Shown one piece after another: positions 1 to 5,833 of a stretch of 5,833 nt of DNA. Positions within the stretch are counted from its first letter, which is position 1. Every line of letters starts with the position of its first letter. The notes beneath the pieces were generated by a model that did no database searches, was not told the DNA's origin, and was given only the letters and a program-made list of their open reading frames with translations. Source of the stretch: Bacteroidota bacterium. GTDB lineage: Bacteria; Bacteroidota; Bacteroidia; Bacteroidales; UBA1556. The stretch covers positions 1 through 5,833 of the forward strand of contig QMPB01000329.1 of the NCBI GenBank assembly GCA_003648395.1, given 5' to 3'. The translations under genes were made by a program, and so were the position numbers.

Positions 1-1218
1 GAAATGGTTGAATCTCTGGTAAATAATACTCTTGTTGCTATGGGAGTAGAAGTTATCAACTTGGGTTTAAGTACTACTCCAACAGTCGAAATGGCAGTGG
101 TCGATTTACAAGCTCAAGGAGGAGTGATTCTTACAGCAAGCCACAACCCTAAGCAATGGAATGCCTTGAAATTATTGAATGGAAAGGGTGAGTTTATTTC
201 AGCATCTCAAGGAGAATCGCTATTAAAAGCCATAGAAGTTGGTGATGTTAGCTTTAAAGAAGTAGATGACTTAGGAACTATAGTTTCGGATGATACTCAG
301 ATAGATAAGCATATTCAGAAGATATTGGATTTGGATTTGGTGAATGTAGCAGCCATAAAGAAAGCAAAATTTAAAGTGGCTTTTGATGCTGTAAATTCTA
401 CCGGTGGTATTACCATACCTGTTTTATTGAAGGCTTTAGGAGTTAAAGACATCGTTCCATTATTTGATGAACCCAATGGTATTTTTCCGCATAATCCGGA
501 ACCTTTACCAGAGAATTTAACTGTAATTTCCGATGAAGTTGTTAAGAAAAAAGCTGATGTAGGTTTTGTTGTGGATCCTGATGTAGATCGTTTGGCCATT
601 GTTTCGGAGAATGGTGACATGTTTGGTGAGGAGTATACTCTTGTTGCAGTGGCCGATTATGTTTTGTCGAAGAAAAAAGGAAATACTGTTTCCAATTTAA
701 GTAGTACCAGAGCATTGCGCGATGTTTCCAATAAATATGGAGTAAAATATGAAGCATCTGCTGTAGGTGAAGTGAATGTGGTTGAAAAAATGAAAGCAAC
801 CAAGGCCATCATTGGTGGCGAAGGAAATGGAGGAGTCATATTACCGGAATTACATTATGGAAGAGATTCATTGGTAGGTATTGCTTTGTTTTTAAGTTTG
901 ATGGCTGAGAGAAAAGAGCCGGTGAGTAATATCAGATCATCATATCCTAACTATTTTATTTCTAAAAATAGAATCAACTTAGAGCCTGAGATGGATGTAG
1001 ACAATATCTTATCTGTTATTGCAAATAAATACAAGAAAGAAGAAGTATCTACCATTGATGGTGTTAAAATAGACTTTGAAGAAGGTTGGGTACATTTAAG
1101 AAAGTCGAATACTGAGCCTATTATTCGAGTATATTCTGAGAGTAATTCAATGAAGATGTCAGAGAATTTATCAAGAAAGATAATGAATGATATTGGTGAT
1201 GTATTGAAGAACTCATAG
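1..1218 (+). CDS. glmM: Phosphoglucosamine mutase (alpha-D-phosphohexomutase), 5'-truncated by window edge
   Basis: Likely interconverts glucosamine-6-phosphate and glucosamine-1-phosphate in the cytoplasm, on the way to UDP-GlcNAc for peptidoglycan and LPS. The frame is open from base 1, and about 55-60 N-terminal residues lie outside the window; the ATG at 4 is internal, not the start. All visible hallmarks of the family are present in order: the catalytic-serine loop TASHNP (Ser codon 139-141), the metal-binding loop DPDVDR (574-591), the sugar-specificity loop GEGNGG (820-834), and the C-terminal phosphate-binding loop RKSNTEPIIR (1099-1128). The stop is TAG at 1216-1218. The family also includes phosphomannomutases and phosphoglucomutases. 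The SNTEP form of the last loop and the overall shape fit the archaeal-like GlmM common in Bacteroidota, but substrate choice is inferred from similarity. It appears intact within the window. Confidence 0.88.
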   Translation, partial: EMVESLVNNTLVAMGVEVINLGLSTTPTVEMAVVDLQAQGGVILTASHNPKQWNALKLLNGKGEFISASQGESLLKAIEVGDVSFKEVDDLGTIVSDDTQIDKHIQKILDLDLVNVAAIKKAKFKVAFDAVNSTGGITIPVLLKALGVKDIVPLFDEPNGIFPHNPEPLPENLTVISDEVVKKKADVGFVVDPDVDRLAIVSENGDMFGEEYTLVAVADYVLSKKKGNTVSNLSSTRALRDVSNKYGVKYEASAVGEVNVVEKMKATKAIIGGEGNGGVILPELHYGRDSLVGIALFLSLMAERKEPVSNIRSSYPNYFISKNRINLEPEMDVDNILSVIANKYKKEEVSTIDGVKIDFEEGWVHLRKSNTEPIIRVYSESNSMKMSENLSRKIMNDIGDVLKNS

Positions 1219-1235
1219 AAAGCAATTCATAATAC

Positions 1236-1267
1236 TTTATTACAATTCTAATATTTTTCTATCTTTG
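1236..1267 (+). promoter_or_regulatory. Bacteroidota-type promoter of the envelope operon
   Basis: TATCTTTG at 1260-1267 matches the TAnnTTTG -7 consensus of the Bacteroidota primary sigma factor exactly. A TTTA at 1236-1239, 20 bases upstream, can serve as the weaker -33 box (consensus TTTG/TTG). This would start transcription around 1270-1275 and leave a leader of about 30 bases before the ATG at 1303. It sits in the only sizeable gap ahead of the four-gene cluster, which supports independent transcription from glmM. No transcription data are available. Confidence 0.6.
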
Positions 1268-1302
1268 AAAATAAATCATCTATAAAAATTAAAAACAAGC
1301 TG

Positions 1303-2052
1303 ATGAAGAAATATATACTATTATTATTATTTATTTATGGATTAGGAGGAGCTTTATATGCTCAGGATACCATTATTAACACTGAAAAAAAGCAGAAGAA
1401 AAATACAATTAGGTGGAATATAACACCAATGGTGATCAATACTTCAAATATTACATTGGGTTACGAAAGGATACTTAAGAAAAACCAGAGTATCTCTATT
1501 AATGCGGGCCTGTTATTGTTTCCTGAGTTTTTAAATAATGATTCATTAGAAATTTCTTATGTAGAGCATGGGAATAGAATTGGCTTTACAACAGCTATGG
1601 ATTATAGGTTTTATTTAGGAAAGAGAAATAAGAATAGCGCACCGGATGGTGTATATATTGGTCCTTATATTACTTATTATCAATATGCTTTTGATTCAAA
1701 ACTCAGGTTAATCGATAACGATGATGTTATTAACGATTTGGGTATTGATGCTTCCTTTAAAATGGCAAGTTTAGGATTGGAATTAGGTTACCAATTTTTA
1801 TTCTGGGATAGAATGACTGTTGATCTCATTTTAGTTGGCCCCAGTGTGAGTTATTACTCAGCAAAAGTTACACTAACAGGTGAACTCGGAATTGAAGATG
1901 AAGGAGATTTGGGATATATTAAGGATCAAATATTGGAGAAATACCCTTGGATGGATACATTTATTGAATTAGATGCGATCAATACGCGAGGCGGATTTGA
2001 TACTTTCGCTATGGGCTTTCGCTATGTAGTTCAGGTTGGTTACCACTTCTAA
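1303..2052 (+). CDS. Outer-membrane beta-barrel protein (first of operon)
   Basis: A 249-residue exported protein of unknown specific function. Residues 1-20 form a Sec signal peptide (MKK, then a Leu/Ile-rich core, ending ALYA), with cleavage predicted before Gln21. The mature part is rich in alternating polar/hydrophobic segments with aromatic girdles (for example around 'YIGPYITYYQYAF' and 'GPSVSYYSAKVTL'). It ends in a typical beta-strand with C-terminal Phe ('VVQVGYHF'), the pattern the BAM machinery recognises in outer-membrane barrels. The size suggests 8-10 strands. The start at 1303 is chosen because it gives a complete signal peptide; there is no clear Shine-Dalgarno, as is usual in the phylum. 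The next gene follows after 21 bases, so the two are probably co-transcribed. The barrel assignment is strong by pattern, but the family name is not recognised. Confidence 0.8.
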   Translation: MKKYILLLLFIYGLGGALYAQDTIINTEKKQKKNTIRWNITPMVINTSNITLGYERILKKNQSISINAGLLLFPEFLNNDSLEISYVEHGNRIGFTTAMDYRFYLGKRNKNSAPDGVYIGPYITYYQYAFDSKLRLIDNDDVINDLGIDASFKMASLGLELGYQFLFWDRMTVDLILVGPSVSYYSAKVTLTGELGIEDEGDLGYIKDQILEKYPWMDTFIELDAINTRGGFDTFAMGFRYVVQVGYHF

Positions 2053-2073
2053 TTAATTATCAAATCACTTATT

Positions 2074-2682
2074 ATGAGAAAACTATTATTCATTATCTTC
2101 TTATTGCCAGCAAGTTTCACATGGTCACAAGGTAATATCAATATTTTTGAAACAAAAACCATGACTTTTTACGGTTTAGATTTTACTCATGCAAAGTGTA
2201 TGGGTACTGAGAAATTTCCGAGCCCTGAAGAAGTTATTACTGTGCATATTCCGCAGTGGAATCAAATATTTATGGATGAAGAGATAGGTGAAGATGTAGG
2301 AAAACCCTATAAAAAGAAAGAAGTATTTTATGATACATTAATTTATGCAAAGAATGCACAAATAAATGCTAGTGAGTTGTATATCGATCATCCATATATG
2401 CTAGAAAGAAAAGAAATAAAAGCGTATATCAAAGGTTTTGCTGATTATAATAGCTCAGGTTTAGGATTGATCTATTTGGTAGAAGCACTTAATAGAAGTG
2501 AAAAGTATTTATCTGTCTGGGTGGTTTTTTTCGATAAAAAGACAGGAGATGTTTTGCTTTCAGAGCCCATACGTTCCAAAGGAAAAGGTAGACACTTTGA
2601 TGATTATTGGCGAAATGCATTTTTAGAAATGTTTGATACGAGTGCCAAGGAATATAAAGCTTGGAAGAAAATTTATAACTAA
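2074..2682 (+). CDS. Secreted hypothetical protein, Bacteroidota-type
   Basis: A 202-residue protein with an N-terminal Sec signal (MRKLLF, then a hydrophobic core, ending FTWS before Gln19). There is no lipobox Cys and no further membrane segment, so it is probably periplasmic or surface-associated. The mature protein begins with a 'FYGLDFTHAK' segment, and near the C-terminus it has a 'WVVFFDKKTGDVLLSEPIRSK' segment followed by a Gly/Lys-rich turn and 'DDYWRNAF'. From memory, this combination resembles a group of uncharacterised Bacteroidota secreted proteins, but I cannot attach a domain name or activity. It lies between a barrel protein and a lipoprotein gene. Its stop codon shares one base with the next ATG (TAATG at 2680-2684), which implies translational coupling. 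Confidence 0.75.
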   Translation: MRKLLFIIFLLPASFTWSQGNINIFETKTMTFYGLDFTHAKCMGTEKFPSPEEVITVHIPQWNQIFMDEEIGEDVGKPYKKKEVFYDTLIYAKNAQINASELYIDHPYMLERKEIKAYIKGFADYNSSGLGLIYLVEALNRSEKYLSVWVVFFDKKTGDVLLSEPIRSKGKGRHFDDYWRNAFLEMFDTSAKEYKAWKKIYN

Positions 2683-3311
2683 TGGTCATGTTTAGAAATA
2701 TTATTATCGGTTTTATTCTATTGATACTTGTGGGTTGTTATCCCGACTCCTCTATATCACCGGCAGAAAGTGATACTGTATATACTTATCGTTGTCCTGA
2801 TGTTGATTTCACTGATTATAAGACTTATCATCTTATTGATTCAGTACTAAGAATAGATGATTATATTGATTTGAATAATACTGAAGGTCCTTACGATCAA
2901 TTGATCTTGCAAAGAGTAGAAGAAAATTTTAATGCCAGAGGCTATGTGAAATTAATTGGAGATAATGCTGAAAATGCCAGTGTAAATATCTATGTCCGTG
3001 ATTTGTCTGCAATTAATATTATGCAATACTGGAATTATATTCCTTATTGGATATATACAAATGATGCCTATGTACAGGGAACAGCATATTTTCCTGTTAG
3101 TCTGCCAAGTTCTACATTAATAGCTCCTGAAAGTAATATTATCATAGATATGATCCCAAATGATTTTGTTATCATACCTGAAGATACTTTGAAGGTATAT
3201 TGGAGAGGAGTAACAAAAGGAATTTATGATATAAATATGCAAGATCGTTTGATTAGGAATATTGATCAAATGTTTTTTCAATCACCATATTTAAAACCTG
3301 CTGAAGAATGA
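2682..3311 (+). CDS. DUF4136-type lipoprotein
   Basis: A 209-residue predicted lipoprotein. The signal peptide spans residues 1-18 and ends in the lipobox LVGC, so Cys19 would be acylated after signal peptidase II cleavage. In Bacteroidota such proteins often go to the outer membrane. The mature region starts with a linker and then 'PDVDFTDYKTYHLID', which fits the opening of DUF4136 ('D..vDFs.YkTy.w'). Later come 'LILQRVEENFNARGYVKL' and 'ASVNIYVRDLSA', matching the family's helix plus beta-strand order. No catalytic residues are known for this family. Two starts are possible: ATG 2682 (overlapping the previous stop) and ATG 2688. Both keep the signal peptide. It overlaps the next gene by 4 bases (ATGA), so co-translation is likely. 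The DUF4136 call rests on motif recall, not a search. Confidence 0.75.
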   Translation: MVMFRNIIIGFILLILVGCYPDSSISPAESDTVYTYRCPDVDFTDYKTYHLIDSVLRIDDYIDLNNTEGPYDQLILQRVEENFNARGYVKLIGDNAENASVNIYVRDLSAINIMQYWNYIPYWIYTNDAYVQGTAYFPVSLPSSTLIAPESNIIIDMIPNDFVIIPEDTLKVYWRGVTKGIYDINMQDRLIRNIDQMFFQSPYLKPAEE

Positions 3312-3943
3312 AAAAACACTTGGTTTTATATATCGTATTATTGTTTTCTGTGAGTGGATTATGGGCCCAGACAGACTCTGTAAATGTAATTCAGGAAAGC
3401 ACTAACAAAGAGATTACTCTTGATGCCAGTTGGAGTACTGCTTTACCTATGGGGCAAATGACAGATGAAGTAAAAACAACGAGCGGGAGAGGAGTGCAGT
3501 TTGGCATTAGTCAGAATGTAAATAATAGACTATCCTTTGGTGGAAATTTTGCATGGCAAATGTTCTACGAAAAAAACTATGAGATTTATATTGATGAGAA
3601 TTCAGTATTCTCAGGCTGGCAACGTAATTATATAAATGCTTTTTCAATAATGGCAAATACCAAATATTATTTCTCCAACTCTGTAAATAATATAAAAGCA
3701 TATTTAAGTTTAGAAATAGGTGCCTCTATTATTGAAAACTATCAAGTAGTTGGGCTATATGAGTTTAAAGAGTTGGAATGGCATTTTGCTATAACTCCTG
3801 TCTTGGGTCTCGAAATTCCTGCTACAAATTACCTTGGCTTTCAAGTCTATATTAAATACCCTAATTCTTTTAAAAGCAAATCAAGCTTTCATTATTCTTG
3901 GATTAATACCGGAATTGGAATGTATGTGAAAATCCCTGAATAG
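3308..3943 (+). CDS. Small outer-membrane beta-barrel protein (last of operon)
   Basis: A 211-residue exported protein. Residues 1-20 form a Sec signal (MKKHLVLYIVLLF core, ending GLWA before Gln21). After a short linker the mature part reads as successive amphipathic strands, beginning 'LDASWSTALPMGQMTDEV' and continuing through 'GVQFGISQNVNNRLSFGG'. This layout recalls porin-family/OMP_b-brl proteins of Bacteroidota, in which a Gly-rich strand is followed by 'l.lGg..gwq.fyek'. The C-terminus ('GIGMYVKIPE') is strand-like but lacks the usual final aromatic residue. Its ATG overlaps the lipoprotein stop (ATGA, 3308-3311), placing it in the same operon. A barrel/lipoprotein pair suggests an outer-membrane partnership, but no substrate can be inferred. 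Confidence 0.78.
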   Translation: MKKHLVLYIVLLFSVSGLWAQTDSVNVIQESTNKEITLDASWSTALPMGQMTDEVKTTSGRGVQFGISQNVNNRLSFGGNFAWQMFYEKNYEIYIDENSVFSGWQRNYINAFSIMANTKYYFSNSVNNIKAYLSLEIGASIIENYQVVGLYEFKELEWHFAITPVLGLEIPATNYLGFQVYIKYPNSFKSKSSFHYSWINTGIGMYVKIPE

Positions 3944-3980
3944 AGTCTGTCCATCATGTCCGATATCTTCTTTTTTCTTG

Positions 3981-4012
3981 TTCTGAATCCCGATAACTAT
4001 TGGGATTCAGAA
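3981..4012 (+). terminator. Strong hairpin, probable end of the envelope operon
   Basis: TTCTGAATCCC (3981-3991) and GGGATTCAGAA (4002-4012) are perfect inverted 11-base arms around a 10-base loop. The inner bases CGATA/TATTG can extend the stem with one G-U pair. It lies 38 bases after the stop of the last operon gene, in a convergent gap, where a bidirectional terminator is expected. No T-run follows it on either strand (TTGCAAAA on +), so it is not a classic intrinsic terminator. A transcript-end stabilising hairpin or a dispersed repeat element is also possible. Confidence 0.45.
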
Positions 4013-4189
4013 TTGCAAAACATCAAACTCGAACATTCTGAATCAGACTCTCCAAAATTTTTAGAAATACTCGACTCCTTGACAAGCTCTAAATAGTTAT
4101 GATTTGTTCTTCTTGAAATATTTGGTTTTCAATGGATTCTAGTATTTTCTCTGTAAAATCTACCATAAACTTAAGATTACTGATATAAA

Positions 4190-4273
4190 ATCACGCTTTA
4201 CATACCTAAAGTGTGATAATCATCACATAATTGGTATGTAAAATGTGGGGATTGTCACATAATTGATACATAA
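4190..4273. repeat. 32-base-period repeat array with two CRP/FNR-like dyads
   Basis: TCAC recurs at 4191, 4223 and 4255, exactly 32 bases apart. The segment 4207-4241 aligns with 4239-4273 at about 25 of 35 positions. The shared core is taaa.tgtg....at..tcacataattg.ta...taa. Each unit carries TGTG-N7-TCACA with identical spacing. The first (4212-4227) is a perfect TGTGA-N6-TCACA dyad, the second (4244-4259) has one changed base. TTTACATACC (4197-4206) is the exact inverse complement of GGTATGTAAA (4233-4242). ATCACGCTTT (4190-4199) can pair with AAAGTGTGAT (4208-4217) with one G-U. The spacing of about three helical turns would put bound dimers on one DNA face. The regulator and target gene are unknown. 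Confidence 0.55.
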
Positions 4274-4405
4274 GGAGTCGTCAGGAAAGAATAAGTCTAT
4301 ATGAGCAAGTTATTTATTGACAACTCCTTAGCTACTACCTGTTAGGAAATTGAGCAATATGTTGTTGAACTTGAACAAAAAGGAAAGCAAGGTGCAGAAT
4401 AAGTA

Positions 4406-5397
4406 TCATTTTTTATTCAACTCTGCCAACTCAAAGAATTCATCAAGTTTGTTTTCAAGTATTTCTTTATCAATAAGCTTTGTTTCATATTTAGAGACTA
4501 ATGTAGGTGATATGCTTCTATTCATAGCATATTCTACTACTTTACTATCTTTATTCTTACACAGTATAATTCCAACACTGGGCTTCTCATGCGTTTTCTT
4601 CACATCTTGATCAAGAGTTTCCAAATAAAACTCCATTTTCCCAAGGTATTCGGGTTTGAAATCTGTAATTTTTAAATCAATAGCCACCAAACATTGTAGC
4701 TCTCTATGGTAGAAAACCAAATCAATATAGAAATCTTTCTTTCCAACTTGTAGCCTGTATTCTTCTCCAACAAAAGCAAAGTCTTTACCAAATTCAAGAA
4801 TAAACTCTTTTAAATTTTGTATGATTGCCGTTCTTAAATTTCTTTCAGAAAATGATTTGGGGAGCGTAAGAAAATCGAATACGTAATCATCTTTAAAAAA
4901 TTGATTTGCAGCCGGATACAATTCTCTCAACACTGGTGAGAGTTTTTCATCCGAAAGCAATGTCCTTTCAAAAACAGCACTATCCATTTGCCTTTCTAAT
5001 TCTCTTTTAGATAAGTTTTCTTTTATGGAATACCGCAAATAAAATTCTCGTTCTTTATCAGAGTTAGATTTTGAAATAATTATCAGATTATTGGTCCATG
5101 ATAATTCTCTCACCAGTGGCGAGAGTTTTGTATTCTCATAATAGGTTTCGTAAAATTGTTTCATCCTCCATAAATTTTGTGATGAGAAACCTTTTGATTC
5201 TGGCTCAGACTCCTGTAGGTATTCCGATAAGTTCTTTACTACTCCTTTACCCCATTCAGCTTTGGCAATTTTTCAGAAATATATTTTCCTATCTCCCAAT
5301 AAAGACCTATCAATTCTGTATTTACTGCCTTAAAAGCTCTGGTCTTGGCTTTTTTAATCAGATCTTGTATTTCGGTAAATTGATGCCTTAATTCCAT
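4406..5397 (-). pseudogene. DUF1016/YhcG-type PD-(D/E)XK nuclease, single-base frameshift
   Basis: The reading frame starts at ATG 5397-5395 (MELRHQFTEIQDLI...LYWEIGKYI) and runs to about codon 43. After GAAAAATT (the A5 run is 5273-5269 on +) it goes out of frame and stops soon after. Adding one A lets it continue as IAKAEWGKGVVKNL... and NLWRMKQFYETY down to TGA at 4408-4406, 330 residues in all, normal for this family. The N-terminal part (about 1-150) is the DUF1016 helical domain. The C-terminal part (about 170-320) is the nuclease fold, with FVGEEYRL, Asp226 in 'FYIDLVFYH' and Asp241/Lys243 in 'AIDLKI'; relatives usually have Glu-x-Lys there. Such proteins are often found near restriction-modification genes, with no firmly proven role; no such neighbour is seen here. 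The 252-residue frame from ATG 5164 would lack part of the N-terminal domain and is probably not the native start. The defect may be a pseudogene mutation, a sequencing error, or programmed or variable slippage. Confidence 0.85.
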
Positions 5398-5422
5398 GGT
5401 TTCTTTTCTAAAAAATGATTTC

Positions 5423-5452
5423 CAAAGTTAAGGAATAAATCACTCAAATAAA
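5423..5452 (-). promoter_or_regulatory. Probable promoter of the nuclease gene
   Basis: Read on the minus strand, TAACTTTG at 5430-5423 is a perfect match to the Bacteroidota -7 consensus TAnnTTTG. A TTTA at 5452-5449 lies 18 bases upstream as a possible -33 box; a TTTG at 5448-5445 is too close (14 bases). The start codon at 5397 would follow a leader of about 20 bases. No Shine-Dalgarno is obvious. Expression from this site would be independent of the gene to the right. Confidence 0.5.
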
Positions 5453-5466
5453 CTCCCCTAAATAAT

Positions 5467-5494
5467 ACCATTTTCTCCATATGGAGGAAATGGT
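5467..5494. repeat. 28-base near-perfect palindrome
   Basis: ACCATTTTCTCCAT (5467-5480) is followed at once by its inverse complement with a single mismatch (5481-5494), which forms a G-U pair in RNA. There is no loop between the arms. It lies between the end of the right-edge gene (stop at 5553) and the predicted nuclease promoter (5452-5423), so it could be a terminator hairpin for the former or an operator for the latter. No long T-run follows on either strand, which weakens the terminator reading; the dyad symmetry alone would suit a dimeric regulator. Confidence 0.5.
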
Positions 5495-5552
5495 TAAATT
5501 AGTTTTGGCACAGAGAGATACACTATGAATTTGTTTTAAGTCTTGATATTTG

Positions 5553-5833
5553 TTAATTATAATACTCTATTATTCGGATGCTAATTTCTGCGGGAATATT
5601 TTTATGATATTCAACCTTTTTAAGCCAATTGTTTTCATTGTCAAATTCACTATACTTGATAGTATTTCGATAAAATACACCACCATTAGAATTATAGCAG
5701 ATGTGCTCTGTTACGTTTGTAAATTCATCATACTTGTATTTATATGATAAAAATACATCTTTTTCATTATGATACTCAAATTCTTCTATCAACTTATTAT
5801 CATTTTCATAGATATAGACATATTTGCTAAAAA
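5553..5833 (-). CDS. YD-repeat-like hypothetical protein, C-terminal part only
   Basis: The last 92 residues of a protein whose start lies beyond the right edge. The frame is open to the window end; the TTG at 5792 is internal because in-frame coding continues upstream (SKYVYIYENDNKL). It ends with TAA at 5555-5553. The sequence is rich in Tyr, Asn, Asp, Glu and Lys, with repeated strand-turn-strand units such as 'YKYKYDEFTNV', 'IKYSEFDNENNWLKKVEY' and a terminal 'RIIEYY'. This resembles YD/Rhs-like or MORN-like beta-repeat proteins that are frequent in Bacteroidota, often surface-exposed. No catalytic motif is seen and the full length is unknown. The gene points toward the nuclease gene, separated by 155 bases that include the palindrome and the nuclease promoter. 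Confidence 0.6.
   Translation of the reverse strand, partial: FSKYVYIYENDNKLIEEFEYHNEKDVFLSYKYKYDEFTNVTEHICYNSNGGVFYRNTIKYSEFDNENNWLKKVEYHKNIPAEISIRIIEYYN

Larger units (their letters stand above)
3944..4405. other. Convergent intergenic region without an intact gene
   Basis: About 460 bases lie between the end of the + strand envelope operon and the end of the - strand nuclease gene. It contains a strong hairpin (3981-4012), an 8-base outer inverted repeat (AGAGTCTG at 3942-3949 with CAGACTCT at 4044-4051), and a 32-base-period array (4190-4273). It also has two short frames, each interrupted by one in-frame TAG: - strand 4166-4023 (25 + 21 codons) and + strand 4301-4402 (14 + 18 codons). 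The + strand frame has an AGGAAAG about 10 bases before its ATG. I recognise neither product. No tRNA, rRNA or complete transposase is visible. Confidence 0.7.

Noticed and set aside
315..839. Minus-strand open frames opposite glmM
   Set aside because: The plus strand carries all motifs of the phosphohexomutase family; the antisense frames have no domain or plausible composition.
4023..4166. Minus-strand frame MVDFTEKILESIENQ..., one TAG, then ...SRVFLKILESLIQNVRV
   Set aside because: The whole is only 48 codons with an internal stop, overlaps the inverted repeats, and I recognise no family; kept only as a note in the intergenic entry.
4190..4273. CRISPR array
   Set aside because: Only two to three diverged 32-base units without distinct spacers; the dyads and continuous homology across the unit do not fit repeat-spacer structure.
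4301..4402. Stop-codon readthrough or TAG recoding in the short frame
   Set aside because: TAG is used as a normal stop by glmM (1216-1218) and the last operon gene (3941-3943), so reassignment is not supported.
4350..4610. Plus-strand open frame of 86 codons
   Set aside because: It lies antisense to the C-terminal part of the nuclease gene, is Ser/Leu-rich low-complexity as expected for a shadow frame, and has no domain.
5098..5391. Plus-strand open frame of 97 codons
   Set aside because: Antisense to the N-terminal part of the nuclease gene, whose family motifs read clearly on the minus strand.

Overview
The window looks like chromosomal DNA of a member of the Bacteroidota. It is AT-rich. 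Its exported proteins start with MKK/MRK Sec signals that cleave just before Gln. Shine-Dalgarno sequences are mostly absent, and promoter-like TAnnTTTG boxes match the phylum's -7 consensus. The mutase at the left edge has the form usual in this phylum. I cannot assign a genus.

Left part (1-3943, + strand). The window opens inside a phosphohexomutase gene, best called glmM (cell-wall amino-sugar synthesis), which lacks only its N-terminal codons. After an 84-base gap with a good Bacteroidota-type promoter comes a tight four-gene cluster: an outer-membrane beta-barrel protein, a secreted protein of unknown function, a DUF4136-type lipoprotein, and a second small beta-barrel protein. The last three genes are joined by 1- and 4-base overlaps, so this is almost surely one operon making a set of envelope proteins. 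The function is unknown.

Middle (3944-4405). This is a convergent gap with no intact gene. It holds a strong hairpin whose right arm can also pair with a second downstream copy of the left arm. It also holds a short 32-base-period array carrying two CRP/FNR-like dyads (TGTG-N7-TCACA), and a few short, stop-interrupted reading frames.

Right part (4406-5833, - strand). A gene for a DUF1016/YhcG-type PD-(D/E)XK nuclease is intact except for one missing base in a short A run near codon 43. Restoring one A gives a continuous protein of 330 residues, a normal length for the family. Upstream of it are a -7-type promoter box and a 28-base near-perfect palindrome. The C-terminal 92 residues of a YD-repeat-like hypothetical protein run off the right edge.

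The points most worth a second look are the frameshifted nuclease, the 32-base array with CRP-like sites, the mutually exclusive hairpins, and the uncharacterised envelope operon. I found no convincing complete new system. There are no tRNA or rRNA genes, no CRISPR array and no intact transposase.
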